Shown here: positions 1-8,014 of the stretch, one piece after another
Position numbering within the stretch: position 1 is the first letter of the stretch
Layout: the number at the start of each line of letters is the position of its first letter
Assembly (NCBI RefSeq): GCF_016458235.1
Contig: NZ_JAEMHK010000004.1
Span: 1 to 64,000 of the forward strand
Direction: 5' to 3'
DNA length: 64,000 bases
DNA from: Geomonas propionica
Lineage (GTDB): Bacteria; Desulfobacterota; Desulfuromonadia; Geobacterales; Geobacteraceae
Translations under genes and position numbers: made by a program
The notes under the pieces: model-generated
Databases searched by the model: none
What the model was told of the DNA's origin: nothing
What the model saw: only the letters and a program-made list of their open reading frames with translations

Positions 1-212
1 CGGATCCGTTTTCCCAAAAACCTCTTCCGTTTTTAGAAAAACGGTACCCGTTTCCGCAAAAATGGTTCCACATCAGATCGAACTGGTTCCAGAGGCGAGC
101 GAACCGGATCCGTTTCTCCCGAGACGGAGCAGACTGTGCCAGATTAATAAGTTACACAGGCGTCCCCCTCCCCCTACTTTCCCAGATCACGCAGCGACTA
201 AGGTCACGAGGG
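1..212. repeat. Repeat-rich edge sequence without a recognisable gene
   Basis: The 11-mer CGGATCCGTTT occurs at 1-11 and again at 105-115. Between them lie small inverted motifs, for example CCGTTTTT paired with AAAAACGG around 28-44, and several GGTTCC/GGTACC words. The section ends in a C/T-rich stretch near 160-180. I do not recognise a coding region. It could be the end of a mobile element or of a repeat family cut by the window edge, but nothing here proves that. Confidence 0.3.
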
Positions 213-608
213 ATGTTTTTTCTCATCTTCTTGACCTGTATCAAAGGCTGGAATCGACACGAGTGGCATTATATGATCATGATAGCTCCTCGAGTGACCA
301 TAATGAGTATCGCACTCCTGCTGGTGTTCGTATTTTTCGCCGGTGCCGCTGCAGCTTCCGGCCACAGCCTTGAATTCAACGCCACATCCGACCTAACCGC
401 GTCTTCCCTTGAAAACCCGCACGGTTGTGATGATAAACCCGCTGATGATAATCATGATGGAATCCGGTGCTGCCAACAGGATGTTCCTTACGGGACGCTT
501 GAGGGTAACGGTTACGAACTGAAGATAACGGAACGGAAACTTACCTGGCATTTCGCCGTACGTGGGCTTGACGGATACACCAGGCGCGTCTATATACCTC
601 CACGGTGA
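213..608 (+). CDS. Small exported protein of unknown function
   Basis: This is a 131-residue frame of unknown family. Three ATG starts are possible: 213, 273 and 303. The codon at 213 follows a GAGGG at very short distance. Starts at 273 or 303 would give a cleaner Sec signal peptide, with a hydrophobic run (ALLLVFVFFAGAAAA) followed by a likely cleavage site after the Ala cluster. The mature part is about 80 residues, polar, and has three cysteines (one Cys-Cys pair), Asp/His-rich segments and a beta-like C-terminus ending in YIPPR. It lies 84 bases upstream of another exported protein on the same strand, so the two may be co-transcribed. Real coding is likely but unproven. Confidence 0.45.
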   Translation: MFFLIFLTCIKGWNRHEWHYMIMIAPRVTIMSIALLLVFVFFAGAAAASGHSLEFNATSDLTASSLENPHGCDDKPADDNHDGIRCCQQDVPYGTLEGNGYELKITERKLTWHFAVRGLDGYTRRVYIPPR

Positions 609-692
609 CCTCTTTGCTGTGCAAACCTCTCACAAGATGCACAACATCCGGGCACAGCGGTGCCTGGTAACCTGACACAAGTAGATCTTTCC

Positions 693-1322
693 ATGATGGG
701 ATCCGTAAAAATTACAGTAGCAGGAATTGCCGCAGCAGTCGCAGTCTCACTGGCAACGCCCAAGTTGGCGTCCGCACATTGTGACACGCTGGACGGCCCC
801 GTGGTGCAGGACGCGCGCACAGCGCTGGAAACAAAAAATGTCACGCCGGTTCTCAAATGGGTGCAGGCGAAGGACGAAAAGGCAGTTAAAGCGGCATTCG
901 AAAAGGCGGTTGCGGCCAAGGGGAGCAAATCCGAAGCCGCACATAAGCAGTTTTTCGCCACCCTGGTGAAGGTGCACCGCGCCGGCGAAGGCGCGCCTTA
1001 CACAGGTCTGAAACCGGCAGGTGCCGTAGAACCTGCGGTAGCCGAGGCAGACAAGGCGCTGGCGACTGGATCGGCTGACAGCTTGGTGCGACTGGTCACT
1101 GAGGATATCACAGCAGGTATCCGGAAACGCTACGAGCGTACCCAAGCGGCGTACAGCCACAAGGACGAAAGTGTTGCCCAGGGCCGCGAGTTCGTGGAGG
1201 CCTATGTCGACTTCACCCACTTCGTGGAGAAGGTGCATCTTTCCGCCACAGGCACAGCCCACGGTGCCCACGCTGAGCATACCCGCCACGCCCCTTCCGG
1301 GCACGGCAGCGAAAAACACTGA
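693..1322 (+). CDS. Exported DUF6448-like protein
   Basis: A protein of about 209 residues with an N-terminal signal peptide (VKITVAGIAAAVAVSLATP, likely cleaved after LASA). The frame is open back to a GTG at 660, but the ATG at 693 puts the hydrophobic core where a signal peptide needs it. The mature protein begins with HCDTLDGPVV, carries an Ala/Lys-rich helical middle, and ends in a His-rich tail (about eight His in the last 25 residues) that could bind metal. The HCD...GPV opening and the helical layout resemble the DUF6448 family; this is recognition from memory and no function is known. A strong hairpin follows the stop codon. Ribosome-binding sequence is weak at either start. Confidence 0.6.
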   Translation: MMGSVKITVAGIAAAVAVSLATPKLASAHCDTLDGPVVQDARTALETKNVTPVLKWVQAKDEKAVKAAFEKAVAAKGSKSEAAHKQFFATLVKVHRAGEGAPYTGLKPAGAVEPAVAEADKALATGSADSLVRLVTEDITAGIRKRYERTQAAYSHKDESVAQGREFVEAYVDFTHFVEKVHLSATGTAHGAHAEHTRHAPSGHGSEKH

Positions 1323-1327
1323 GAATG

Positions 1328-1361
1328 ACATCAAGGGGCTCCGCAAGGAGCCCCTTGATGT
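1328..1361 (+). terminator. Perfect 15-bp hairpin after the DUF6448-like gene
   Basis: ACATCAAGGGGCTCC, a GCAA tetraloop (GNRA type), and the exact complement. It starts 5 bases after the stop codon. No T-run follows, so it may act as an mRNA 3'-end stabiliser or factor-assisted terminator rather than a classic intrinsic one. Confidence 0.6.
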
Positions 1362-1426
1362 ATTACGGCCGCCAAGACAAGACAGCGCGGGCAAGCAAGC
1401 CGACCTGAAACCCGTCTAATGCAACG

Positions 1427-1453
1427 TCTTTACACCTGTCGTAGATCTTTACA
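1427..1453 (+). promoter_or_regulatory. Possible activator sites: direct repeat TCTTTACA
   Basis: TCTTTACA occurs at 1427-1434 and 1446-1453, 19 bases apart start to start and about 90-115 bases upstream of the sigma-54 promoter. That is where an enhancer-binding protein would sit. In PEP-CTERM systems the candidate regulator is PrsR, but I cannot confirm its motif. Confidence 0.3.
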
Positions 1454-1540
1454 TCTTTTCCTCGTGCATCCTTCAAAAATCCTAGTTCGACCATCTTCAC
1501 GCCAAGCACCTCGCGCCGTAAGCTGCTGATTTTACGATAT

Positions 1541-1555
1541 TGGCACGGGAGTTGC
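1541..1555 (+). promoter_or_regulatory. Sigma-54 (RpoN) promoter of the PEP-CTERM gene
   Basis: TGGCACGGGAGTTGC fits the consensus TGGCACG-N4-TTGC exactly, with GG and GC ten bases apart (-24/-12). Transcription should start near 1567, leaving a leader of roughly 28 bases with an AGGAGGG ribosome-binding site before the ATG at 1595. Confidence 0.85.
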
Positions 1556-1594
1556 CGATAATGGGGAGTTTGTAAATCCTAGGAACAGGAGGGT

Positions 1595-2149
1595 ATGAGA
1601 ATGAGAGCGATTTGGGCAGGGATTCTGACGGCAGCGCTTATGCTTGGCGCGACCGGGATCGCCGGGGCGACCTTCTACACGAGCACCACCGACCTGGACA
1701 AGATCCTGACCGGCGCCGGCACATTGTCTTGGCAGCAGGACATGCCGGGCGACTTCGAGATGCCATACGACACCGTCAACAGCGCCAAGCTGACGATCTA
1801 CTCGAACTTCGTCAACGGCGGCAACGACGCTGTACAGGTGGAAAGTAACATCTTGGGGATCCTCAAGAACGACACCGGCTGGACCTGGTTCTGGAACCCG
1901 ATGGAATCGACCGGGTTCGACGTCGCCTCGAGCATCACCGCGCCATGGGGGCAGGGGCAATCCCTGGACATCTCGCTCCTCTACGACGAAAGGGGCTGCC
2001 TTAATTTCCTCTACCTGGACAAGTCAGTGCTGTGCCTCAACTATAACAACCAGGTCGCCCCGGTCCCCGAGCCCGGCACCATGCTACTTGTGGGCATAGG
2101 GCTCGCCGGGATCGCGATCTACGGAAAGCGTCGCAGAAACGAGGCATAA
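1595..2149 (+). CDS. PEP-CTERM sorting-domain protein
   Basis: A 184-residue exported protein. Residues 1-26 are a signal peptide (IWAGILTAALMLGATGIAGA). The body is a mostly beta, Asn/Asp/Trp-rich domain of unknown function with a possible disulphide pair near residues 135 and 150. The C-terminus is a classic PEP-CTERM signal: VPEPGTMLLVG at about residue 157, a hydrophobic segment, then a basic KRRR end. Such proteins are sorted and cleaved by an exosortase (EpsH/XrtA family) and usually linked to exopolysaccharide or the cell surface. No exosortase gene is in this window. The start is set by AGGAGGGT just before the ATG. Expression is predicted to be sigma-54 dependent, typical of PrsK/PrsR-controlled PEP-CTERM genes. 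Confidence 0.9.
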   Translation: MRMRAIWAGILTAALMLGATGIAGATFYTSTTDLDKILTGAGTLSWQQDMPGDFEMPYDTVNSAKLTIYSNFVNGGNDAVQVESNILGILKNDTGWTWFWNPMESTGFDVASSITAPWGQGQSLDISLLYDERGCLNFLYLDKSVLCLNYNNQVAPVPEPGTMLLVGIGLAGIAIYGKRRRNEA

Positions 2150-2174
2150 CCGTCCGTACGATCTCCGCAGGGCG

Positions 2175-2205
2175 AAGGGGCTTTACATAACGTGTAAAGC
2201 CCCTT
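2175..2205 (+). terminator. Intrinsic terminator of the PEP-CTERM gene
   Basis: A perfect 13-bp stem, AAGGGGCTTTACA with its complement, around a 5-base loop and ending in TTTT, 25 bases after the stop codon. Confidence 0.75.
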
Positions 2206-2379
2206 TTACATAAATGCAAGTACCTCAGGCCGAAGACGGGCCAGCGTCCCCTCCAGAAACAAAGTGCATCTCTGTCCCCAGTCTCCCCCGAATGATGACA
2301 CAGGAATAGCCGTCACTTTTCTAGCGGTCGTGCCGACCGACGGGCCTGCTGCTTGTGACAGCAGCGCCCCCACTGCGAC

Positions 2380-4872
2380 TTAGGCCTCTTTTGCATCGAT
2401 GTTCAGGGCATGAATGCTCTCACACAGCGCAGTCAACTTGTACGGCTTCTGAATGAATCCTGCCAGCCCTTTGCCGATGAACTTCTGCGTCACTTCCAGT
2501 TCGCCAAATCCACTACTCATGATCACTTTGACGTTCGGATTCAGCGCCCGCAGCTCCCTGAAGCATTGTTCGCCATCCATGAAAGGCATGGTGAGGTCGA
2601 GGATGACGAAACTGATATCATGGCGTGATCGGTAAGCCTCAATAGCTTCACGACCGTCGTTAGCGGTAAGGACGTTGAAACCCATTTCCTGAAGCATTTT
2701 TGTTCCAATATCTCGAACGGTCTCCTCGTCGTCGACAAGCAGCACCGTTCCCTTAAAGCTTCCATGATCGCTCTTGGCAACGTGCTTGACCATTTCGACG
2801 GCTTTGTCGCTCGCGGGGAGAAGAATCTTGAAGGTACTCCCCTTGCCCAACTCACTGTACACCTTCACGGCTCCCTTGTGCCCGCGGATGATGCCGAGGA
2901 CCGCTGCCATGCCGAGGCCCCTGCCGGTAAACTTCGTCGTGAAAAACGGGTCGAAAAGCTTGGCGAGCGTGTCTTTGCTCATGCCGCATCCGGTGTCAGC
3001 GATTTCAATAAAGACGTAAGGTCCTTCCTTTAACTGCTCATCGAGCAGGGCATCTTTCAGGTAGCCGCTGTCACAGTCCAAGCACCCGGTTGTGACGGCG
3101 ATGACGCCGTTATCCTCGCCAATGGCTTCCGAGGCGTTGATGACCAGATTCATGATGACCTGGCGGATCTGGGTGGCATCCGCCTCTACCGGGAGCAAGG
3201 GGCGGTTGAGATTGAGGTGCAATACCGCCTTCTTGGAAATGGACACTTGCAGGATGTGCAGCATTTCTTCCAGTAGGTCGTTGATATCGTGGTTACTGAT
3301 GACGAATTTCCCCTTGCCGGAGTACGCAAGCATCTGCTTCGCCAGATCGGCGGCTCGGGCAGAGGCCTTTTCTATGCTGTGCAGGTTCTCGATGGCAGGA
3401 GATTCAGGGTTGATACGCATAAGAGCCAGATCTGCATTGCCGATTATCGAGGTAAGGATGTTATTGAAGTCGTGGGCGATACCGCCGGCCAGCACCCCGA
3501 GGCTCTCAAGCTTCTGGGCATGAAGGAGCTGCTGCTCAAGTTTCAGCCGTTCCTCCATGGCGCGGTTTCGTTCAGAAATGTCGCGGGTGTATGCGAAATT
3601 GAATTCATGGTTGCCGAAATGAACGTAGTTGGCGTTGACCTCCACAGGAAATATCCGACCGTCTTTGGTGCGGTGCCGGGTCTCCAGGATGAGGTTGCCG
3701 TGTTTCCTGAGCTCTTCGAAGTGAAGGGACCACACGCCAGGCTGGTATTCCGGATCGAGATCGAAAATGCTCATGCGGAGCAGTTCGTCGCGGGAATAAC
3801 CAAGTCCCTCGCAGGTTGCATCGTTGACGTAGAGGATGCGCCCTGCGCTGTTGATCCAGAACATGCTGTCGCCCGCATGGTCGACGCAAAAGCGCATTAT
3901 CTGCAGCGACTCGGCAGCCGTTCTCTGCTCAGTGATGTCGTGAAAGGACCAGAAGCGGCCAACGATCTCATTGCCGACCTTCTGGGGCTGCGTGTAACGC
4001 TCGAAGATGCGGCCATCGGCAAGATAGAGCGTATCGGTACACGATGCTTCCGGGTGCTTATACAGTTCAGCGACGTGGGCGGAAAACTCGTCGGGGTTGG
4101 CCATTTGGGACGAGGCATGGGCAAGCAGCAGCTTGTGGTCGGGCATCTCGAGCAGATGCTGTGGCACCTTCCAAAGCTCGACGAACCGTTGGTTCCAGCG
4201 GGTCACCATACCCTGCCGGTTCACGATGAGGATGCCATCGGGCGTTGACTCCAACGCGGCTGTGGCCAGGGCGGTCGAATAGAGAAGTTTCAGGTCCGCC
4301 TCGCGGCGGTCTTCCTGCTTCTTCAAGATCAAACCGATGATGGTGGTGAGCACAGGATAGATGAGAAGGATAGGCAGGGCGATCTTCTTGAGGATGGCAT
4401 TGCGCATTGGCGCCGGGAAGATGAACATGCACGAGAGCATGGCCAACTGGACGGCGATGCCGAAGAGGTACAACTGCAGCCAGTTGGGTACCTTGGTGAA
4501 CTTCCCCTTGAACCGTCTTCCGCCAAGGCCTACCAGTGCGGTCACCACAATGACGACCGTTCCGACAATTCCCCCCGCACCCCCCTGGTAGAGCCTGAAG
4601 GCTCCGGAGATCGCAACAGCAATCGCCGTTGGGACGGTGCCGAAAAAAAGTCCGCACAGGCTGAGGAGCACCCACCTGGTGTCGAAATACAATCCCTTCT
4701 CTAGGGACCAGGGGTTGAGCATGACCGCGATGCAGATGAAGCCGACCAAGGCACCGGTCAGCCCCTCGCGCAGTTGCTTGTTTGATATCGTGTGGATGCT
4801 GAACGTGTCATAGACGACGCAAAGGATAAGCATCAATGCCGCATTGTTCAAAAAAACAGTGAAGGTATCCAA
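2380..4872 (-). CDS. Membrane hybrid sensor histidine kinase (5TM-LytS type, PAS, receiver)
   Basis: An 830-residue multidomain sensor. Residues 1-185 hold five to six membrane segments and resemble the 5TMR-LYT (LytS/YhcK) sensing module, including an R-LYQGGAGG-type loop. Two PAS domains follow (about 200-315 and 325-440). A HisKA dimerisation domain has the H-box GGIAHDFNN with the phospho-accepting His near 466. Next is a HATPase with an N-box (NLVINASEA) and G-boxes (DTGCGMS, GRGLGMAAVLG). The C-terminal receiver (about 705-820) has its phospho-acceptor in FVILDLTMPFMDG near 759. It therefore autophosphorylates and can pass phosphate to its own receiver. No separate response regulator or output gene adjoins it, so the partner is unknown. 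The start is a TTG at 4872 behind a G-rich ribosome site. It is apparently monocistronic. Confidence 0.88.
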   Translation of the reverse strand: MDTFTVFLNNAALMLILCVVYDTFSIHTISNKQLREGLTGALVGFICIAVMLNPWSLEKGLYFDTRWVLLSLCGLFFGTVPTAIAVAISGAFRLYQGGAGGIVGTVVIVVTALVGLGGRRFKGKFTKVPNWLQLYLFGIAVQLAMLSCMFIFPAPMRNAILKKIALPILLIYPVLTTIIGLILKKQEDRREADLKLLYSTALATAALESTPDGILIVNRQGMVTRWNQRFVELWKVPQHLLEMPDHKLLLAHASSQMANPDEFSAHVAELYKHPEASCTDTLYLADGRIFERYTQPQKVGNEIVGRFWSFHDITEQRTAAESLQIMRFCVDHAGDSMFWINSAGRILYVNDATCEGLGYSRDELLRMSIFDLDPEYQPGVWSLHFEELRKHGNLILETRHRTKDGRIFPVEVNANYVHFGNHEFNFAYTRDISERNRAMEERLKLEQQLLHAQKLESLGVLAGGIAHDFNNILTSIIGNADLALMRINPESPAIENLHSIEKASARAADLAKQMLAYSGKGKFVISNHDINDLLEEMLHILQVSISKKAVLHLNLNRPLLPVEADATQIRQVIMNLVINASEAIGEDNGVIAVTTGCLDCDSGYLKDALLDEQLKEGPYVFIEIADTGCGMSKDTLAKLFDPFFTTKFTGRGLGMAAVLGIIRGHKGAVKVYSELGKGSTFKILLPASDKAVEMVKHVAKSDHGSFKGTVLLVDDEETVRDIGTKMLQEMGFNVLTANDGREAIEAYRSRHDISFVILDLTMPFMDGEQCFRELRALNPNVKVIMSSGFGELEVTQKFIGKGLAGFIQKPYKLTALCESIHALNIDAKEA

Positions 4873-5097
4873 AATCCCCCCATGTCAGACTGTATGTAAG
4901 GTCAGCAAATCAGTCCATGTCCGATACGGGCAACTGCGAGAGCGGCATGATGCGTATGAAGTATCTTCGATTATGGCAATGAAAGCAATGACTCCGTGCA
5001 CAAGTGCTTCAGAAAGTTGTTGCCGCGACGCATATTTGCCACCAATGTCGGTGACAGCGCTTGACCCGGACAGGGTGCAGCCAGTTCCTGACGGCGA

Positions 5098-5406
5098 TCA
5101 CTTTTGCAGGGGGAATCCGGATCGGCGCCAGCCAGCCATGTGTCCGTCAAGCAGGACGATATTCCGGTGACCGTACGCCTGTAGCAAGCTCTCAGCAATG
5201 CGTGCCCGGGGGCCATGCTCACAGGTGATGACGAGTTCCGCGTTGCGATCAGACGGAATCTTGTCCAGTCTCAGCAGAATTTTCCATGTCGGGGCATGAA
5301 GCGCACCGGGAATGTGGCCTCTTCTGAACTCGATTCCCGTCCGTACATCAACCACAATCGGTGCATTTTCCGCTTTCATGCGCTGCATCAATTCATTGGG
5401 CTGCAT
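5098..5406 (-). CDS. Single-domain rhodanese-like protein
   Basis: A cytoplasmic protein of about 102 residues forming one rhodanese domain. It has the VVDVRTGIEFRRGHIPGA signature, the catalytic cysteine in the loop CEHGPRA, and the closing GHMAGWRRSGFPL motif. Rhodaneses of this size move sulfane sulfur between carriers or act as sulfur-relay or stress proteins. The active-site loop CEHGPRA has the usual seven-residue span, which suggests real sulfurtransferase activity. The start is the ATG at 5406, placed 5 bases after GGAGG; the frame is open further upstream but without a better site. It has no close same-strand neighbour and stands alone between the kinase and the gene-poor gap. Confidence 0.85.
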   Translation of the reverse strand: MQPNELMQRMKAENAPIVVDVRTGIEFRRGHIPGALHAPTWKILLRLDKIPSDRNAELVITCEHGPRARIAESLLQAYGHRNIVLLDGHMAGWRRSGFPLQK

Positions 5407-5541
5407 GGTACCTCCATAGTCACTTTTGCTCCGCGGCACCGGCTGAACATGACACCGGCTTTCTCTCTAACATACCAGACTGCCAGTTCGAATTAACTCC
5501 CAGATGTAATAATACTCGAAGTGCTGAAAGTAGACGCAAAA

Positions 5542-5576
5542 AAGGCACTAAGCTAAATTCAGCCCAGTGCCTTATA
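5542..5576 (-). terminator. Terminator downstream of the tRNA fragment
   Basis: On the minus strand, AGGCACT and AGTGCCT pair around a loop of about 18 bases and are followed by TTTTTTG. It sits just downstream of the truncated tRNA, the same arrangement as the terminator of the intact tRNA-fMet at 31814-31846. Confidence 0.6.
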
Positions 5577-5582
5577 GTGTTT

Positions 5583-5629
5583 TGGTTGCGGGGATAGGAT
5601 TTGAACCTATGACCTTCGGGTTATGAGCC
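5583..5629 (-). pseudogene. 3' half of an initiator tRNA (tRNA-fMet fragment)
   Basis: The minus strand reads from the end of the anticodon stem (GGCTCATAACCCG) through variable loop, T-arm and acceptor strand to an encoded CCA. It matches the intact tRNA-fMet at 31858-31934 except for two changes in the T-stem that compensate each other (C-G to T-A), so the pairing is kept. Upstream of the anticodon stem the match stops abruptly and no D-arm or 5' acceptor strand is present. It cannot make a tRNA. A 3' tRNA fragment beginning at the anticodon loop is the usual product of integrase-mediated insertion (att site). Confidence 0.8.
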
Positions 5630-6048
5630 GTTTTTGATTGTGCTGACTTCCGCTGTCAGATTAGGCAGTTCCAGTTATGTCAGACATTTAGATTCTGCAC
5701 AACCCTTTCTATCTTTGTCATGTTTACCAGCTTTACCGGATTTTGGTAAACACTTTGGTACACACCTATCAGTGCCCTCCCCCCCACAATAATTCGAGCC
5801 CTCTTGGCATAACACCTGATACTATGAGGGCCGGAAACGGGATTGAATCCAGCAGCCTTAAGAAGCATTTTCCAGCAATAACGGTTGACGTTTCAATGCG
5901 TCCGAACTTTGGGAATATTGCCGTCCCAGGAGTTTCGCAGGTGGCTTGTTTAAATTAACCCTTTCTAGATTGATGATGTCAGCCCCCCGCTTGATACCCG
6001 ACCAGACCCAATCCGCCGATCTTCCGCGCGGATCACTTGGAGGACGGT

Positions 6049-6597
6049 TTAGAGCAGGAGGTTGTCGTGTTCCCTTCGGGGCGCAAAGGCCAGCAGCGCA
6101 CCTGAGTTGCTTTGCAAAAGGGAGTTGAGGAGATGGCCGGTGCAGATCCCGGTGGGGAGCGCGGCCAGGAGCAGGACGGGGAGGTAGTACACGATGGCGC
6201 CGCTTTGCAGCAAGAGGGATGCGGCCAGAAGCTGCCCGAGGTTGTGCACCGTCGCGCCCGCCACGCTGATACCGATCATGCTGAAACAGCGCGTATGCTC
6301 CAAAAGGAGCGCCATGATCAAGGTGCTGCCGAAGGCCCCGGTGACGGCGAGCAGAAAACCGGGGGACAGGAAGAATCCGCCGATCAAAGAGGCGAGCATC
6401 ACCCGCAGCAGGGCAACCGTCAGCGCGTCACGCAGGCAGTAAAAACGCAGCGCCAGCAGGGTGGCGAGGTTGGCGAGTCCCAGTTTCACCCCGGGAACCG
6501 GCAGGGGGATGGCGATCATTCCCTCCACCACGTGCAGGGCCGTCCCCATGGCGACCAGCAGGGAGAGAAAAACGAGCTTCCTGGTGTCGTGTCTCAT
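6049..6597 (-). CDS. Gx transporter family membrane protein
   Basis: A membrane protein of about 182 residues with five to six hydrophobic helices. It resembles the Gx transporter / heptaprenyl-diphosphate-synthase component I group, which is distantly related to substrate-binding (S) components of ECF transporters. The LPVPGVKLGLANLATLLAL stretch is typical. The start is the ATG at 6597, which overlaps the stop of the NusG-domain-II gene by one base (TGATG), implying translational coupling. It is the last gene of the long Rnf operon, downstream of apbE, while an ECF ATPase/T fusion lies at the head. This suggests it could be the substrate-specific part of that ECF system, but the substrate is unknown; a flavin or quinone precursor is only a guess from context. 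Confidence 0.75.
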   Translation of the reverse strand: MRHDTRKLVFLSLLVAMGTALHVVEGMIAIPLPVPGVKLGLANLATLLALRFYCLRDALTVALLRVMLASLIGGFFLSPGFLLAVTGAFGSTLIMALLLEHTRCFSMIGISVAGATVHNLGQLLAASLLLQSGAIVYYLPVLLLAALPTGICTGHLLNSLLQSNSGALLAFAPRREHDNLLL

Positions 6598-6968
6598 CAG
6601 CGCGTTACGGCGTCCAGCATGGCCGCCCCCTCTATGTGAATCGCGATCTCTCCCGGTACACAGATGATGGATTCCCCGGCGCGCCGGATCCACCCCTGCC
6701 TGAGGCAGATCCCGCCGGGGCAGTGCGCCTCCCGCATCCTGATCCGCATCCCCGCCACCTCCAGCTTAGCGGGGCCGCTACGCCCCTGCAGCACGAAGAT
6801 GCCACGGGACGGAAGTTCGATGACGCGGACGGTCTTGCCGCGCACGGTGACCACGGCACGCGTCGCCCGGGGGCGGTCCAGTAGCAGGAAGCGTCCGTAG
6901 AGTGCAGCCGCGCAGCCGATGGCCAGGAGCAGGATCACCGCCACCAGTATCTTGTCTCCCCTGGTCAT
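6597..6968 (-). CDS. NusG domain II-containing membrane-anchored protein
   Basis: 123 residues: one N-terminal membrane anchor (ILVAVILLLAIGCAAALYG) followed by a beta-rich domain of the NusG_II family, with the typical end HCPGGICLRQGWIRRAGESI and a VPGEIAI strand. The paired cysteines in CPGGIC are conserved in this family. The domain should face the outside of the cytoplasmic membrane. Function is undetermined; members sit beside ApbE-type flavin transferases, Rnf/Nqr genes or Gx transporters. It overlaps apbE by 4 bases and the Gx gene by 1 base. From memory, similar NusG_II and Gx genes occur in flavin-based extracellular electron transfer loci of Firmicutes (eetA/eetB); I could not verify the homology. 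Confidence 0.8.
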   Translation of the reverse strand: MTRGDKILVAVILLLAIGCAAALYGRFLLLDRPRATRAVVTVRGKTVRVIELPSRGIFVLQGRSGPAKLEVAGMRIRMREAHCPGGICLRQGWIRRAGESIICVPGEIAIHIEGAAMLDAVTR

Positions 6969-8014
6969 GGCCTTTCATCCCCCTTAAGGTCGATCCGGTC
7001 CTGCAGGGAGGGGGAATGACGGAGACGGCCGTCCGAGCCGATCAGGACCAGGTCGACTCCCACCATACTCCCGGCCAGATCCAGCGCCCGGTCCGGCGGG
7101 AGCACGAAGCAAGCGGTGGAGAGAATATCGGCGATTCCTGCGTCCTTGGTCACTACGGTGACGGCTGTGCTCCCGGAGGCGGGATAGCCGGTGCGGGGGT
7201 CGAGGATATGATGGTAGCGCTTGCCGGCGACCTCGAAGTAGCGGTAGTAGTCGCCCGAGGTGACAGCGGAGGTGTCTTCCAGCTTCAGGACCGCCACCAC
7301 GCCCCCATCCTTCCGGGGATTTTTTATACCGATGTTCCAGGCGCCGCCGCGCGGGCTGCGCCCGAGCACCCTGATGTTCCCTCCGGCGTCGATCAGCGCC
7401 TGGCCGATGCCGTGCCGCTGCAGCACGCGGAGCGCCCTCTCGGTCGCGTACCCCTTGGCCACCGCACCGAGGTCGAGCCGCATGCCGGCCCGGCGCAGGA
7501 AGGCCGTTCCCCGCTGCCGGTCCAGCACCAGGTCCTGGCTCCCCACCAGGGCCAAGGCGGCGCGGAGGCGCTCCGGCTCGGGCACGCGCGGGTCTTTCCC
7601 TCCGAAGCCCCAAAGCTCCATGACCGGCCCCACGGTAACATCGAAGGCCCCGTGGGTCATCTCGTAGTACTTCTTGGCCAGGATGAGTATCGCCATCGTG
7701 TCGTCCTGTACCCGCACCGGTTCTCCACCGGCCGCTGCGTTGACACGGCAGACGTCGCTCGCCTCTGCGGCGGCGCTCCCCTGTTTGGGAAAACCATCGG
7801 CGAGCGCCGCGATGCGGCGCATCTCGGCGAAGGCTGCGTTGACTCCTTTTTTCACAGCTTCCCGGTCGCTGCCGTACGCCTTGATGGAGACCAGCGTGTC
7901 CATCAGGAATTCCTCTCCGGCGTACTCAACAGGGGCGCGGTGCCGGACGAGCGCGGCTCCCAGAACGACAGCGACGAACACTACCGCGACGATGGAGAGG
8001 ACCCGGCTGTTCAT
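6965..8014 (-). CDS. apbE: FAD:protein FMN transferase ApbE
   Basis: About 349 residues, the usual ApbE length. An N-terminal membrane anchor or signal (VLSIVAVVFVAVVLGAALV) places the enzyme in the periplasm. Family motifs are visible: MDTLVSIKAYG, the VTVGPVMELWGFGG region, LDLGAVAKGYATERA, DAGGNIRVLG, and the Mg/FAD site SGDYYRYFEVAGKRYHHI...DPRTGYPA near the C-terminus. ApbE attaches FMN through a phosphoester bond to Thr/Ser of Rnf/Nqr subunits. Here it immediately follows rnfB with a 4-base ATGA overlap, so RnfG and RnfD are the obvious substrates. The frame is open far upstream inside rnfB, but the ATG at 8014 is the natural start. Confidence 0.93.
   Translation of the reverse strand: MNSRVLSIVAVVFVAVVLGAALVRHRAPVEYAGEEFLMDTLVSIKAYGSDREAVKKGVNAAFAEMRRIAALADGFPKQGSAAAEASDVCRVNAAAGGEPVRVQDDTMAILILAKKYYEMTHGAFDVTVGPVMELWGFGGKDPRVPEPERLRAALALVGSQDLVLDRQRGTAFLRRAGMRLDLGAVAKGYATERALRVLQRHGIGQALIDAGGNIRVLGRSPRGGAWNIGIKNPRKDGGVVAVLKLEDTSAVTSGDYYRYFEVAGKRYHHILDPRTGYPASGSTAVTVVTKDAGIADILSTACFVLPPDRALDLAGSMVGVDLVLIGSDGRLRHSPSLQDRIDLKGDERP

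Larger units (their letters stand above)
5407..6048. other. Gene-poor gap with tRNA remnant
   Basis: About 640 bases with no convincing protein gene. It contains a minus-strand terminator (5542-5576) and the 3' half of an initiator tRNA (5583-5629). From about 5640 to 6040 the sequence is AT-richer than the flanks and has only short unconvincing frames. One is a 62-residue minus-strand frame at 5680-5868 whose C-terminal half could be debris of a lost gene. The region looks like an old integration scar. Confidence 0.5.

Noticed and set aside
5680..5868. 62-codon minus-strand frame beside the tRNA fragment
   Set aside because: It might be debris of an integrase, which would fit the att-like tRNA fragment, but the sequence has no catalytic residues or recognisable motif.
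5820..5870. A second tRNA T-arm-like motif (GGGATTGAATCC)
   Set aside because: It is only a short palindrome; no acceptor or anticodon stem can be drawn around it.
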